In this document: positions 25,160 to 33,958 of the stretch, piece by piece
How the letters are laid out: the number at the start of each line of letters is the position of its first letter
Position numbering within the stretch: position 1 is the stretch's first letter
Source of the DNA: Mesorhizobium qingshengii
GTDB taxonomy: Bacteria > Pseudomonadota > Alphaproteobacteria > Rhizobiales > Rhizobiaceae
Direction of reading: 5' to 3'
NCBI RefSeq assembly: GCF_900103325.1
Contig: NZ_FMXM01000021.1
Location: 62,001 to 126,000, forward strand
Length of the DNA: 64,000 nt
Notes under the pieces: model-generated
Seen by the model: only the letters and a program-made list of their open reading frames with translations
The model's database searches: none
Told to the model about the DNA's origin: nothing
Program-made: the position numbers and the translations under genes

Positions 25160-25971
25160 CAATTGCCCTCGAACGCCGGCTTTTCCTTGGCCACGAATGC
25201 CTTGTAGGCGCGCTCGAAATCGCGCGTCTGCATGCAGATCGCTTGCGCCTGCGCTTCCGCCTCGATCGCCTGGTCGAGACCCATCGACCATTCCTGGTTG
25301 AGCTGAGTCTTGGTGATGCCGTGGGCGAAGGTCGGGCCGGAAACGATGCGCGCCGCCATGTCGAGCGCGTCGGCCTCGAGAGAGGCGGCGTCGACCAGCC
25401 GGTTGTAGAATCCCCAGCGCTCGCCTTCCGCCGCCGTCATCGTGCGGCCGGTGTAGAGCAGTTCGGCGGCGCGGCCCTGGCCGATGATGCGCGGCAGGAT
25501 CGCGCAGGCGCCCATGTCGCAGCCGGCGAGGCCGACACGCGTGAACAGGAACGCCGTCTTGGCTTCCGGCGTGGCGATGCGGATGTCGGAACTCATGGCG
25601 ATGATGGCGCCGGCGCCGACCGCAACGCCATCGACAGCCGCAATGATCGGCTTGCCGCAGTTGAGCATCGCCTTGACGAAATCGCCGGTCATGCGGGTGA
25701 AGGCGAGGAGCTCCTTCATGTCCATCTTGACCAGCGGGCCGATGATGTCGTGGACATCGCCGCCGGAGCAGAAATTGCCGCCATTGGACAGGAACACCAC
25801 GGCGTCGACATCGTCGGCGTAGACGAGGTCGCGGAATGTGTCGCGCAGCTCGGCATAGCTGTCGAAGGTCAGCGGGTTCTTGCGCTCCGGCCGGTCGAGC
25901 CGGACCTTTGCGATCCTGCCCTCGACCTGCCAGAGGAAATGCTTCGGCTTGAGCCCCGCCATTGCTGTCAT
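25159..25971 (-). CDS. Crotonase (enoyl-CoA hydratase/isomerase) family protein lacking both hydratase glutamates
   Basis: 270-residue crotonase-fold enzyme. The oxyanion-hole segments are FLSNGGNFCSGGDVHDI near residue 70 and AVDGVAVGAGAIIAMSSDI near residue 115. The two catalytic Glu positions of enoyl-CoA hydratase appear to be Ile (in GAGAII) and Arg (in FTRVGLAG). An Asp in GLAGCDMGACAILPRIIG occupies the place used by PaaG-type isomerases. Isomerase, hydrolase or ring-opening activity is therefore more likely than simple hydration. The gene overlaps the MarR gene upstream by 4 bp and the dehydrogenase gene downstream by 1 bp. Confidence 0.85.
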   Translation of the reverse strand: MTAMAGLKPKHFLWQVEGRIAKVRLDRPERKNPLTFDSYAELRDTFRDLVYADDVDAVVFLSNGGNFCSGGDVHDIIGPLVKMDMKELLAFTRMTGDFVKAMLNCGKPIIAAVDGVAVGAGAIIAMSSDIRIATPEAKTAFLFTRVGLAGCDMGACAILPRIIGQGRAAELLYTGRTMTAAEGERWGFYNRLVDAASLEADALDMAARIVSGPTFAHGITKTQLNQEWSMGLDQAIEAEAQAQAICMQTRDFERAYKAFVAKEKPAFEGN

Positions 25972-26438
25972 TCGCGTCCCTCCCAGTTGCTGCGGAAAGA
26001 AGTCAGCATGCCGGTCAGCCGGCGCGCGTCGTCCTCGCTGACCTTGCCCAGCAATTCTCCGATCCAGCTCTCATGCACCGCGGCGATGGTGGCGAAGGTC
26101 CGCGAGCCTTCCTCGGTCAGCCGCACCATCGAGGTGCGGCGGTCACCATTGCGTCGGGCGCGGGCGACCAGCCCTTCCGAGACCAGCCGGTCGACGATGC
26201 CCGTGACATTGCCGTTGGACACCAGCAGGAAGCGCGACAGGTCGCTCATCAGCATGCCTTCCGGCGCCCGATAGAGCGCGGCCATCACATCGAAGCGCGG
26301 CAGCGTCGTGTTGAACTCCTTCTTCAGCCGCTCGCGCAGCTCGGCCTCGATCGTGCGCGAGGCACGCAGCAGCCTTATCCAAAGACGCAAGCGGTCCTTG
26401 CCGGGTCCTGACGGCGCGGGCAGGGGGCCGGCTACCAT
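25968..26438 (-). CDS. MarR-family transcriptional regulator (operon-internal)
   Basis: 156-residue MarR protein with the winged helix at about residues 45-115 (MLMSDLSRFLLVSNGNVTGIVDRLV, then the basic wing RARRNGDRRTSMVRLTEEG). ATG 26438 overlaps the SDR stop, and the gene's end overlaps the crotonase gene, so it is made with the enzymes it likely controls. MarR proteins in aromatic acyl-CoA pathways usually respond to a CoA thioester of the substrate. The palindrome in front of the operon at 29551 is a candidate operator. Confidence 0.9.
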   Translation of the reverse strand: MVAGPLPAPSGPGKDRLRLWIRLLRASRTIEAELRERLKKEFNTTLPRFDVMAALYRAPEGMLMSDLSRFLLVSNGNVTGIVDRLVSEGLVARARRNGDRRTSMVRLTEEGSRTFATIAAVHESWIGELLGKVSEDDARRLTGMLTSFRSNWEGRE

Positions 26439-27205
26439 GTTTCGCCTCCTGAGATGGAAATCGTCTGTCCGGTGATCGACGCCGCCCCATCGCCACACAG
26501 CCAAAGCACGGCGGCGGCAACCTCTTGCGGCTGGATGAAGCGGCCTTGCGGATTGGTCGAGGCAAGGCTCGACCGTGCCTGCTCGGCCGAGCGGCCGGTC
26601 TTTTCAATGATGCGCTGGATGGACTCCTCCAGCATCTCGGTTTCCACGAAGCCCGGGCACACCGCGTTGACGGTCACGCCTGACTTCGCCGTCTCGGCCG
26701 CCAGCGCCCGCATCAGGCCGACGACGCCATGCTTGGCGGCGACATAAGGCGCGACGTAGGCGTAGCCTTTCAGTCCTGCCGTGGAGGCGATGAAGACGAT
26801 CCGGCCCGCCTTGCGCCCCGCCATGCCGGCCAGCGCCGGCTTCACCGTCAGGAAGGCGCCGGTCAAATTGACGTCGAGCGTGCACTGCCAATCGGCAAGC
26901 GTGGTCTTGTGCGCCGCCGTGCTGCCGGCCATGCCGGCATTGGCGACGACGATGTCGAACGGCCCACGCGCTGCTTCGGCCGTCTCGTAAAGGGATGTCA
27001 TCGCCGCCTCATTGGTGACATCGGCGGCGATGGCGAAGATGCGGTCGTTTTCGCCAGCCACCTTGGCAAGCTCCGCTTCCCGGCGGCCGCAAATGGTGAC
27101 GTCGATGCCAGCCTCTGCCAATGCCAGCGCGATTGCCCGGCCGACGCCAGAGCCACCACCGGTGACGAGCGCATGCTTGCCGGCGATCGCTGTCGCGGCC
27201 GTCAT
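26432..27205 (-). CDS. SDR-family NAD(P)-dependent oxidoreductase
   Basis: 257-residue classical short-chain dehydrogenase. It has the cofactor loop VTGGGSGVGRAIALALAEAG at residues 15-34, NAG near residue 90, and the catalytic Ser (FIASTAG), Tyr and Lys (YVAAKHGVVG, near residues 155-159), with VCPGFVETEML after that. The stop overlaps the MarR start. In this operon it probably reduces or oxidises a hydroxyacyl/oxoacyl-CoA ring intermediate, comparable to the SDR in 2-aminobenzoyl-CoA clusters. Confidence 0.9.
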   Translation of the reverse strand: MTAATAIAGKHALVTGGGSGVGRAIALALAEAGIDVTICGRREAELAKVAGENDRIFAIAADVTNEAAMTSLYETAEAARGPFDIVVANAGMAGSTAAHKTTLADWQCTLDVNLTGAFLTVKPALAGMAGRKAGRIVFIASTAGLKGYAYVAPYVAAKHGVVGLMRALAAETAKSGVTVNAVCPGFVETEMLEESIQRIIEKTGRSAEQARSSLASTNPQGRFIQPQEVAAAVLWLCGDGAASITGQTISISGGETW

Positions 27206-29496
27206 ACTTTCAGCCCCGCGGCCGCATCACGCTCGGCCAACCTGTAGAGCTGGTCGCGGCCAGGCAGATAGGGGTCGGGCCATTTGACGCCGCGATCGCC
27301 GAGCGTGACCGCGGCATGCAGCGTCCAGTAGGGATCGGCAAGATGCGGCCGTGCCAGCGCCACCAGATCGGCGCGGCCGGCCATCAGGATCGAATTGACA
27401 TGGTCCGGCTCGTAGATGTTGCCGACCGCCATCGTCGCCATGCCGACCTCGTTGCGGATGCGGTCGGAAAACGGCGTCTGGAACATGCGGCCATAGACCG
27501 GTTTCGCCAGCGCGGAGGTCTGGCCGGCCGAGACGTCGCAAATGTCGACACCGGCCTCATGCAGCAGCCGCGCGATCTCGACCGCGTCGGCTGGCGTCAC
27601 GCCTTCGATGCCGACCCAGTCATTCGCCGAAATGCGCATCGAGATCGGCTTCTGCGCCGGCCAGGCGGCGCGCACCGCGCGGAAGATCTCGAGGGGATAG
27701 CGCATGCGGTTTTCCAGCGAACCGCCATAGGCGTCCGTGCGCCGGTTGGTGACCGGCGTGATGAAGGACGACAAGAGATAGCCGTGCGCGGCATGGATCT
27801 CGAGCATGTCGAAGCCGCAGCGATCGGCCATCTCGGCCGAGGCTACGAATTCGTCGCGCACCCTGTCCATGTCGGCGCGGTCCATCGCTTTCGGCACCTG
27901 GTTCTGCGGTGACCACGCCACGGCCGACGCCGCCATAACAGGCCAATTGCCGGATGTCAGCGGCACGTCGGTGCCTTCCCAGCCGAGCCGGGTCGAGCCC
28001 TTGGCGCCGGAATGGCCGATCTGCGCGCAGATCTTGGCTTCGGTCTCGGTATGGACGAAATCGACCAGCCGCTTCCACGCCACTTCATGTTCGGGCGCAT
28101 AGAACCCGGGGCAGCCGGGCGTGATGCGGCCTTCGGGACTGACGCAGGTCATCTCGATATAGACCAGCCCGGCGCCGCCTTTGGCCCGCTCGGCATAGTG
28201 TGTGAAATGCCAGTCGGTCGGACAGCCGTCGACGGCCTTGTACTGCGCCATCGGTGAAACGACGACACGGTTCTGCAGCCTCATGTCGCGCAGCTTGAAC
28301 GGCGCGAACATCGGCGCGCGGCGAAGGTTGTTGGCGGCGGCGCCTGCCTGACGCTGGAACCATTCCTCTGCACCGCCCAGCCATTCGGCGTCGCGCAGCC
28401 GCAGATTCTCGTGGCTGATGCGCTGCGAGCGGGTCAGCAGCGAATAGTTGAACTGCACCGGATCGAGGCCGAGATAGCGCTCGACCTCCTCGAACCATTC
28501 GAGCGAATTGCGCGCCGCCGACTGCAGCTTCAGCACCTCGGTGCGGCGGGCATCCTCATATTTGCGGAATGCGGCGGCGAGGTCCGGTTCGGACTCGACA
28601 TAGTCGGCCAGCGCCACCGCGCTTTCCAGCGCCAGCTTGGTGCCGGAGCCGATCGAGAAATGCGCCGATGCCGCGGCGTCGCCCATCAGCGCCAGGTTCT
28701 TGTAGGACCAGCGCTCGCACAGCACGCGCGGAAAATTGATCCAGGCCGAGCCACGGATGTGGTTGGCGTTGGTCATCAGCGCGTGGCCGCCAAGATGCTT
28801 GGCGAAGATGCGCTCGCAGGTGGCGATCGATTCCTGCTGCGACATCGAGCCGAAGCCGAAAGCCTGCCATGTCTGTTCGCTGCACTCGACGATAAACGTC
28901 GCGGTGTCGCTGTCGAACTGGTAGGCGTGCGCCCACACCCAGCCATGCTCGGTCTTCTCGAAGATGAAGGTGAAGGCATCGTCGAATTTCTGCTTGGTGC
29001 CGAGCCAGACGAACTTGCACTTGCGGGTGTCGATGTCGGGCTTGAAGATGTCGACGAAGGTGTTGCGCGCCCTGGAGTTCAGTCCGTCGGCGGCGACGAC
29101 CAGATCATGCGTTTCCATATAGGGCTTGGGATCGGCGATGTCGGTCTCGAACATCAGCTTGACGCCGAGTTCGCGTGCGCGGCGCTGCAGCAGGATGAGC
29201 AGCCGCTTGCGGCCGATGCCGCAGAAGCCATGGCCGGTCGAAACCGTGCGCACGCCATCATGGATGACGGCGATGTCGTCCCAGTAGGCGAAATGCTTCT
29301 TGATCCAGACGGCGCTGACGGGATCGTTCTTCGACAGGTTTTCGAGTGTCTCGGCCGACAGCACGACGCCCCAGCCGAACGTGTCATCGGCGCGGTTGCG
29401 CTCGAACACCGTCACATCATGCGCGGCATCCCTGAGCTTCATCGAGATGGCAAAGTAGAGGCCGGCTGGTCCGCCGCCGAGAACCGCAACCTTCAT
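27202..29496 (-). CDS. Bifunctional flavin monooxygenase-OYE reductase (2-aminobenzoyl-CoA / salicylyl-CoA type)
   Basis: 764-residue natural fusion. Residues 1-~385 are an FAD monooxygenase (GGGPAGLYFAISMKL at the N-terminus, GDAAASAHFSIGSGTKLALE near residue 280). Residues ~395-764 are an Old Yellow Enzyme-type FMN reductase (KNRV-like LQNRVVVSPMAQY, QIGHSGAKGS, HAAHGYLLSSFITPVTNRR). This architecture is known from 2-aminobenzoyl-CoA monooxygenase/reductase of Azoarcus evansii and from salicylyl-CoA 5-hydroxylase. It hydroxylates and partly reduces the ring of an aryl-CoA. It is the first gene of a six-gene operon. The presence of an isatin hydrolase nearby favours the 2-amino substrate. 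Confidence 0.9.
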   Translation of the reverse strand: MKVAVLGGGPAGLYFAISMKLRDAAHDVTVFERNRADDTFGWGVVLSAETLENLSKNDPVSAVWIKKHFAYWDDIAVIHDGVRTVSTGHGFCGIGRKRLLILLQRRARELGVKLMFETDIADPKPYMETHDLVVAADGLNSRARNTFVDIFKPDIDTRKCKFVWLGTKQKFDDAFTFIFEKTEHGWVWAHAYQFDSDTATFIVECSEQTWQAFGFGSMSQQESIATCERIFAKHLGGHALMTNANHIRGSAWINFPRVLCERWSYKNLALMGDAAASAHFSIGSGTKLALESAVALADYVESEPDLAAAFRKYEDARRTEVLKLQSAARNSLEWFEEVERYLGLDPVQFNYSLLTRSQRISHENLRLRDAEWLGGAEEWFQRQAGAAANNLRRAPMFAPFKLRDMRLQNRVVVSPMAQYKAVDGCPTDWHFTHYAERAKGGAGLVYIEMTCVSPEGRITPGCPGFYAPEHEVAWKRLVDFVHTETEAKICAQIGHSGAKGSTRLGWEGTDVPLTSGNWPVMAASAVAWSPQNQVPKAMDRADMDRVRDEFVASAEMADRCGFDMLEIHAAHGYLLSSFITPVTNRRTDAYGGSLENRMRYPLEIFRAVRAAWPAQKPISMRISANDWVGIEGVTPADAVEIARLLHEAGVDICDVSAGQTSALAKPVYGRMFQTPFSDRIRNEVGMATMAVGNIYEPDHVNSILMAGRADLVALARPHLADPYWTLHAAVTLGDRGVKWPDPYLPGRDQLYRLAERDAAAGLKV

Positions 29497-29550
29497 CTGT
29501 GCGATCTCCTCTTCGCTTGCTGATTTGAGTATCGCGCCGGCGGCAAATTA

Positions 29551-29577
29551 TTTCAAGCTTAAAGTTTCATATCGAAA
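29551..29577. promoter_or_regulatory. Palindrome pair TTTCAAGCTTAAA / TTTCATATCGAAA
   Basis: TTTCAAGCTTAAA lies at 29551-29563, with a second TTTC-N5-GAAA element right after it at 29565-29577, about 55-80 bp upstream of the monooxygenase/OYE start. The first shares the core with 21449, 22340 and 37212. It is the best candidate operator for the MarR protein encoded in the operon. Confidence 0.6.
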
Positions 29578-29637
29578 TGATTATCCGGACAATGGCGAAG
29601 GCGCGCTTGCGTGTCGTCACGCAAGCGCGCCGTCAGG

Positions 29638-30237
29638 TCATTTTTCCGGGTTCTTTGGGCTCCACAACACAGTCTCGGCGCCTTTCTCGTAAGCCATGCC
29701 GGTCGGATAGCTGATCGCTTCCAGCTGCAGGCCCCAGGGTGCCTGGAAATAGAGAATGGTCTGGCCGGCGGCGGGCCCCTCCTTGACCGGCAGCGGTCCC
29801 AATCTGGTCTTCACGCCCTTGGCGTCGAGATACGCCTTGGCGGCGGCGACATCGTCGACATAGAAGGCGATGTGGAAGCCGCCGATGTCGCTGTTGCGGG
29901 CTTGCAAATCCTTCTGGTCCGGTGCTGTGTATTTGAACAATTCGATGTTCGATCCGTAGCCGCAGCGGACCATGGTGATCTCTTCGATCACCGCCTTGGG
30001 GTCCACGCCCAGCAGATCCTGCATGAACGTGCCCTTGTCGTCGGCGAACGGGCCGAACGACATCGCCTTCTTGCAGCCGACCACGTCGGTGAAGAAGTCG
30101 ACCGCCTGCTTCATGTCGGGAACCGTGATGCCGGTGTGATCGTGCCCGTGCATGCCGGGGATCGAGCTGGCCGCGGCCATGCCGGCACCGCCAAGGATGG
30201 CCGCCGCGAGCGTCGCGTTTCGAAGTATCGTCTTCAT
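29638..30237 (-). CDS. Exported VOC (glyoxalase/dioxygenase-fold) protein
   Basis: 199-residue protein. Residues 1-23 form a Sec signal (MKTILRNATLAAAILGGAGM, then AAAS). The rest is a vicinal-oxygen-chelate domain: HDHTGITVPDMKQAVDFFTDV near residue 31, IELFKYTAPD and FHIAFYVDDVAAAKAYLDA. A possible metal His and Glu are H34 and the Glu in NIELF. Most VOC enzymes are cytoplasmic, so export is unusual. It follows the ABC transporter genes by 78 bp and has a strong GGAGGAG site. Role unknown; binding or modifying the imported compound in the periplasm would fit. Confidence 0.8.
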   Translation of the reverse strand: MKTILRNATLAAAILGGAGMAAASSIPGMHGHDHTGITVPDMKQAVDFFTDVVGCKKAMSFGPFADDKGTFMQDLLGVDPKAVIEEITMVRCGYGSNIELFKYTAPDQKDLQARNSDIGGFHIAFYVDDVAAAKAYLDAKGVKTRLGPLPVKEGPAAGQTILYFQAPWGLQLEAISYPTGMAYEKGAETVLWSPKNPEK

Positions 30238-30315
30238 GTCACTCCTCCTCCATTGGCGGGACTTGGGTCATGCCGGCCGCACGTCCGAGGCCCGCTTTTC
30301 GGCGTGCGTATGCAT

Positions 30316-31152
30316 TCATGTCGGGGCCTTGGCGGCAGGCGGGATGTTCAGCCAGCCAGCATCGATTTCCGGCAGCGGGATGGCAGAGATCAGGTCGCGC
30401 GTGTAGCTTTGCCGCGGGTTTTCGAACAACGCGTCGGTGGCGCTTGCCTCGACGATCATGCCTTCGCGCATGACGATCACTTGCCTGCACAGCCGCCGGA
30501 TCACCGACAGATCGTGGCTGATGAAGGCGACCGTCAGGCCCATCTCCGCCGCCAGCTTCTCCAGAAGGGTGAGGATCTGCGCCTGCGTCGACACGTCGAG
30601 CCCGGAGACGATCTCATCGGCCAGCACGAATTTCGGCGACAGCGCCAGCGCCCGCGCAATGCCGACGCGCTGGCGCTGGCCGCCCGACAGTTCGTGGCGG
30701 TAGCGGCTGGCGAAGCTCTGCGGCAGGCCGACGCGCTGCAACGCCTCGGCTATGCGTGCCCTGAGATTGTCGCCAAGGCCGTTCTGCTTGAGGGGCGCTG
30801 CGATGATGCTGGCAATGGTGCGACGCGGGTTGAGCGACGACATCGGATCCTGGAAGATCATCTGCAGGTTGCGGCGCAGGGGCCGCAGCTCGGCCTCCGG
30901 CAGATGGGTGATATCTAGGCCGTCGAAGGTGACGCTGCCGGCGCTGGGCTCCAGCAGCCGCACGAGGGCGCGGCCGAGCGTCGATTTTCCCGACCCTGAC
31001 TCGCCGACGATGCCGGTCACCGACCCCTTCGGCAGGTCGAAATCCAGGCCTTTCAGGATTTCGGCCAATGGCGCGCGGCCGATCAGCGGCTTGCGCGTCA
31101 TGTCGGGCAGCGCGACCTTCAGCCCGCGCACGGAAAACAGCGGCTCAGCCAT
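30316..31152 (-). CDS. Oligopeptide/opine-type ABC transporter ATP-binding protein (second)
   Basis: 278-residue ABC ATPase of the DppF/OppF type. Walker A is GESGSGKSTLGRALV near residue 52, the signature is LSGGQRQRVGIARA, Walker B is FVLADEIVSGLD and the H-loop is FISHDLSVI. ATG 31152 overlaps the previous ATPase gene by 8 bp. It completes a five-gene importer transcribed leftward. Confidence 0.92.
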   Translation of the reverse strand: MAEPLFSVRGLKVALPDMTRKPLIGRAPLAEILKGLDFDLPKGSVTGIVGESGSGKSTLGRALVRLLEPSAGSVTFDGLDITHLPEAELRPLRRNLQMIFQDPMSSLNPRRTIASIIAAPLKQNGLGDNLRARIAEALQRVGLPQSFASRYRHELSGGQRQRVGIARALALSPKFVLADEIVSGLDVSTQAQILTLLEKLAAEMGLTVAFISHDLSVIRRLCRQVIVMREGMIVEASATDALFENPRQSYTRDLISAIPLPEIDAGWLNIPPAAKAPT

Positions 31153-32023
31153 GCGGTCGCCCCCAGGCCTGGTCGGCGGAAGCGATCTCGGCGGCAAGCC
31201 CGGCCAGTACCGTTTCGTCCACCGGCTTCAGCGAAGCGAACGGGTCGGTGTAGCGCGGTGTGGCGGCCATCAGTGCTCGCGTGTAGGGGTGCTGCGGTGC
31301 GGCGAAGAGAGCAGCCGTTTCGGCCTCTTCCACCACCTTGCCGGCGTAGAGCACCGACACTTTCTGGCTGATCTTGGCGACGACGCCGAGATCATGGGTG
31401 ACAAACAGAATCGCGGTGCCATGCTCGCGCTGCAGCTGTGCGATCAGCCGCAGGATCTGCTTCTGCACGGTGACGTCGAGCGCCGTGGTCGGCTCGTCGG
31501 CGACGATCAGGCGTGGCTCGGCGGCGAAGGCGGCCGCGATCAGCACGCGCTGGCGCATGCCGCCTGAAAGCTCGTGCGGATAGTTTTTCAGCACGCGGTC
31601 GGGGTCGCGGATCTGCACCTCGTCCAGCAATTGGCGGATGCGCTGATCGGCCTTCTCGCCACTCCAGCCGAGAATGCGCACCAGCCGGTCAGTCATCTGC
31701 GGGCCGATGCGGCGCGATGGATTGAGCGCTGTCAGCGGATCCTGCGGGATCAGAGCCGTGCGGGCGCCAATCAGCGTGCGGCGCGCCTTGGGCTGCAATT
31801 TGCCGAGGTCTTCGCCCTCGAGCAGCATGTCGCCTTCGACAATGCGCACACTCGACGGCAGGACGCCAAGCACCGCCTTGCCGATCATCGTCTTGCCGGC
31901 GCCGCTCTCGCCGACCAGTGCACGCACCTCGCCGGGCTGAACCGCAAGCGATACCGAGCGCAGCACGCGCTGGCCGTTGGGCAGCACGGCGCTCAAATCC
32001 CTGATGTCGAGACAAGCGCTCAT
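31145..32023 (-). CDS. Oligopeptide/opine-type ABC transporter ATP-binding protein (first)
   Basis: 292-residue DppD/OppD-type ATPase. Walker A is GESGAGKTMIGKAV near residue 38, the signature is LSGGMRQRVLIAAA near residue 155, Walker B is LIVADEPTTALD and the C-terminal PYTRALMAATPRY is the usual peptide-transporter extension. ATG 32023 overlaps the permease gene by 4 bp. It works with the downstream ATPase. Confidence 0.92.
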   Translation of the reverse strand: MSACLDIRDLSAVLPNGQRVLRSVSLAVQPGEVRALVGESGAGKTMIGKAVLGVLPSSVRIVEGDMLLEGEDLGKLQPKARRTLIGARTALIPQDPLTALNPSRRIGPQMTDRLVRILGWSGEKADQRIRQLLDEVQIRDPDRVLKNYPHELSGGMRQRVLIAAAFAAEPRLIVADEPTTALDVTVQKQILRLIAQLQREHGTAILFVTHDLGVVAKISQKVSVLYAGKVVEEAETAALFAAPQHPYTRALMAATPRYTDPFASLKPVDETVLAGLAAEIASADQAWGRPHG

Positions 32024-32868
32024 CGCAGCACCGGGTCGAAACGCGCCTTCAGGCCTTCGCCGAACTGGCTGAACGACAGCACGGTGAGGATCAGCGTGAT
32101 CAGCGGGAACACCAGCACCCACCAGGCCTGATGGATCGACAGCCGTCCCTCGGCGATGATGCCGCCCCAGGTCGGATCGTCGGTCGAGATCGACAGGTTG
32201 ACGAAGGACAGGATCGCTTCGACGATGACGGCGATGCCCATTTCCAGCGACAGCAGTGCGACGATCGACGGCACCACATTGGGCAGCACTTCGCGCAGCA
32301 TGATGCCGATGCGGCCATAGCCGGCGATGCGCGCGTTCTCGACATAGTCCATGCGCGACTGGCCCATGGTCTCGGCGCGGATCACTCGGCAAAAGCGCGT
32401 CCAGTCGATGACGGCGATGGCGATGATGACGGAACTCAGGCCGGTGCCGAGCACGGCGACGAGGAGGATGGCGAACAACACCGGCGGAAACGCCATCCAG
32501 ACATCGACGATGCGCGAGATGATGCGATCGGCCCAGCCGCCGAAATAGCCGGCGACCAGCCCAAGCGTCGAGCCGACCAGGCACGCGGCGGTGGCTGCCG
32601 CGAAAGCGACGATGAAGGCGATGCGGGCGCCGAAGATCAGCCGGGACAAGAGATCGCGGCCGAGACTGTCGGTGCCGAGCCAGTAGCCGGGTTCGGCGCC
32701 GCTCATCCAGAACGGCGGCAGCCGCTCGAGCATCAGGTCCTGCGCCAGCGGATCCTGCGGCGCGACCAGTGGCGCGAAGATCGCGGCAAGCAGTGCGAGC
32801 AGCAGCCAGCCGCCGGCCAACCACAGTTTCGCTCCCGAGCCGTGCCTTGAGATGCGGCCGTCATCCAT
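32020..32868 (-). CDS. Oligopeptide/opine-type ABC transporter permease (DppC-like)
   Basis: 282-residue inner-membrane permease. It has the N-terminal anchor LWLAGGWLLLALLAAIFAPL, the signature LGTDSLGRDLLSRLIFGAR and the EAA loop RMDYVENARIAGYGRIGIML. ATG 32868 overlaps the partner permease by 8 bp. Confidence 0.92.
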   Translation of the reverse strand: MDDGRISRHGSGAKLWLAGGWLLLALLAAIFAPLVAPQDPLAQDLMLERLPPFWMSGAEPGYWLGTDSLGRDLLSRLIFGARIAFIVAFAAATAACLVGSTLGLVAGYFGGWADRIISRIVDVWMAFPPVLFAILLVAVLGTGLSSVIIAIAVIDWTRFCRVIRAETMGQSRMDYVENARIAGYGRIGIMLREVLPNVVPSIVALLSLEMGIAVIVEAILSFVNLSISTDDPTWGGIIAEGRLSIHQAWWVLVFPLITLILTVLSFSQFGEGLKARFDPVLR

Positions 32869-33868
32869 GGCGCAACCTCGGATTGAGCAGCGCATACATC
32901 ATGTCGACGACGAGGTTGATCAGCACGAACAACAGCGCGAAGACCAGCACGATGCCCTGGATCAGCGGCAGGTCGCGGTTGATGACGGCATCGATCGCCA
33001 TGTTGCCGAGGCCTTCATAGGAGAACAGCCGCTCGACGATGACCGTGCCGCCGATGAGGAAGGTGAATTGTACCCCGACCAGGGTCAGCGTCGGCAGCGC
33101 GGCATTCTTCAACGCCTCACGCAGAATGACCTGTGTTTCCGAAAAACCTTTCACCCGCGCCAGCACGACATAGTCGAGGTCGAGCACTTCCTTGAGCGAC
33201 TGTTTCAGCAGCTGCGCAATGATCGCCGCCAGCGGCAGCGCCAGCGCGACGGCCGGCATCAGCATGTGCTTCAAGAGATCCCAGGTCAGGTCAAAGCGCA
33301 GCCGAAGCAAGCTTTCGAACAGATAGAACTGGGTGAGGAAGGGCAGGTCGAGCTGCGGCGACACCCGGCCGGAAATATCGAAGACAGGGATCAGCACGCC
33401 GAACAGGAGGATCAGCACCAGACCCCACAGGAAGTCGGGAATGGAAAGGGCGGTGCCACTGGCGATATCGATGCCGGCCTCGACCGCCGTGCCGCGTTCG
33501 CGGGCGCCGAGGATCGCCGTCGTGCCGCCGATCGTCACCGCCATGATGAGCGCGACGATGGCAAGTTCCAGCGTCGCCGGCAGCCGGTTGAAAACCAAGC
33601 CCAGCACGTCCTGTCGCAGCGAGATCGAGGTGCCGAAATCACCCCTGACAACGCCGGACAGCCAGATGAAGAATTGCTGCAAGATAGTCTTGTCGAGACC
33701 ATAAAGCGCGCGCAGCCGGGCGATGTCGGCATCGGTCGCGCCGGGCGGCAACATCATCGCGATCGGATCGCCGGGCGCGACGCGGATCACGACGAAGACG
33801 ACGACGGCCACGCCGAACAGCGTGACCAGCATCGTCAGAAGGCGGATCAGGAATCTTTGCAGGAGCAT
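32861..33868 (-). CDS. Oligopeptide/opine-type ABC transporter permease (DppB-like)
   Basis: 335-residue permease. It begins MLLQRFLIRLLTMLVTLFG, followed by VIRVAPGDPIAMML near residue 28, and has about six membrane segments. The EAA loop is DYVVLARVKGFSETQVILRE. It follows the binding-protein gene by 90 bp and overlaps the next permease. Confidence 0.92.
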   Translation of the reverse strand: MLLQRFLIRLLTMLVTLFGVAVVVFVVIRVAPGDPIAMMLPPGATDADIARLRALYGLDKTILQQFFIWLSGVVRGDFGTSISLRQDVLGLVFNRLPATLELAIVALIMAVTIGGTTAILGARERGTAVEAGIDIASGTALSIPDFLWGLVLILLFGVLIPVFDISGRVSPQLDLPFLTQFYLFESLLRLRFDLTWDLLKHMLMPAVALALPLAAIIAQLLKQSLKEVLDLDYVVLARVKGFSETQVILREALKNAALPTLTLVGVQFTFLIGGTVIVERLFSYEGLGNMAIDAVINRDLPLIQGIVLVFALLFVLINLVVDMMYALLNPRLRHG

Positions 33869-33958
33869 GTATATCTTTGCAGGAGCCCGCTGGCTCGTAT
33901 GCCTGATGGAAAATGCGCGCCGTCGCTGTCGACGGCGCGCGGCAATCCCGGACCGATA

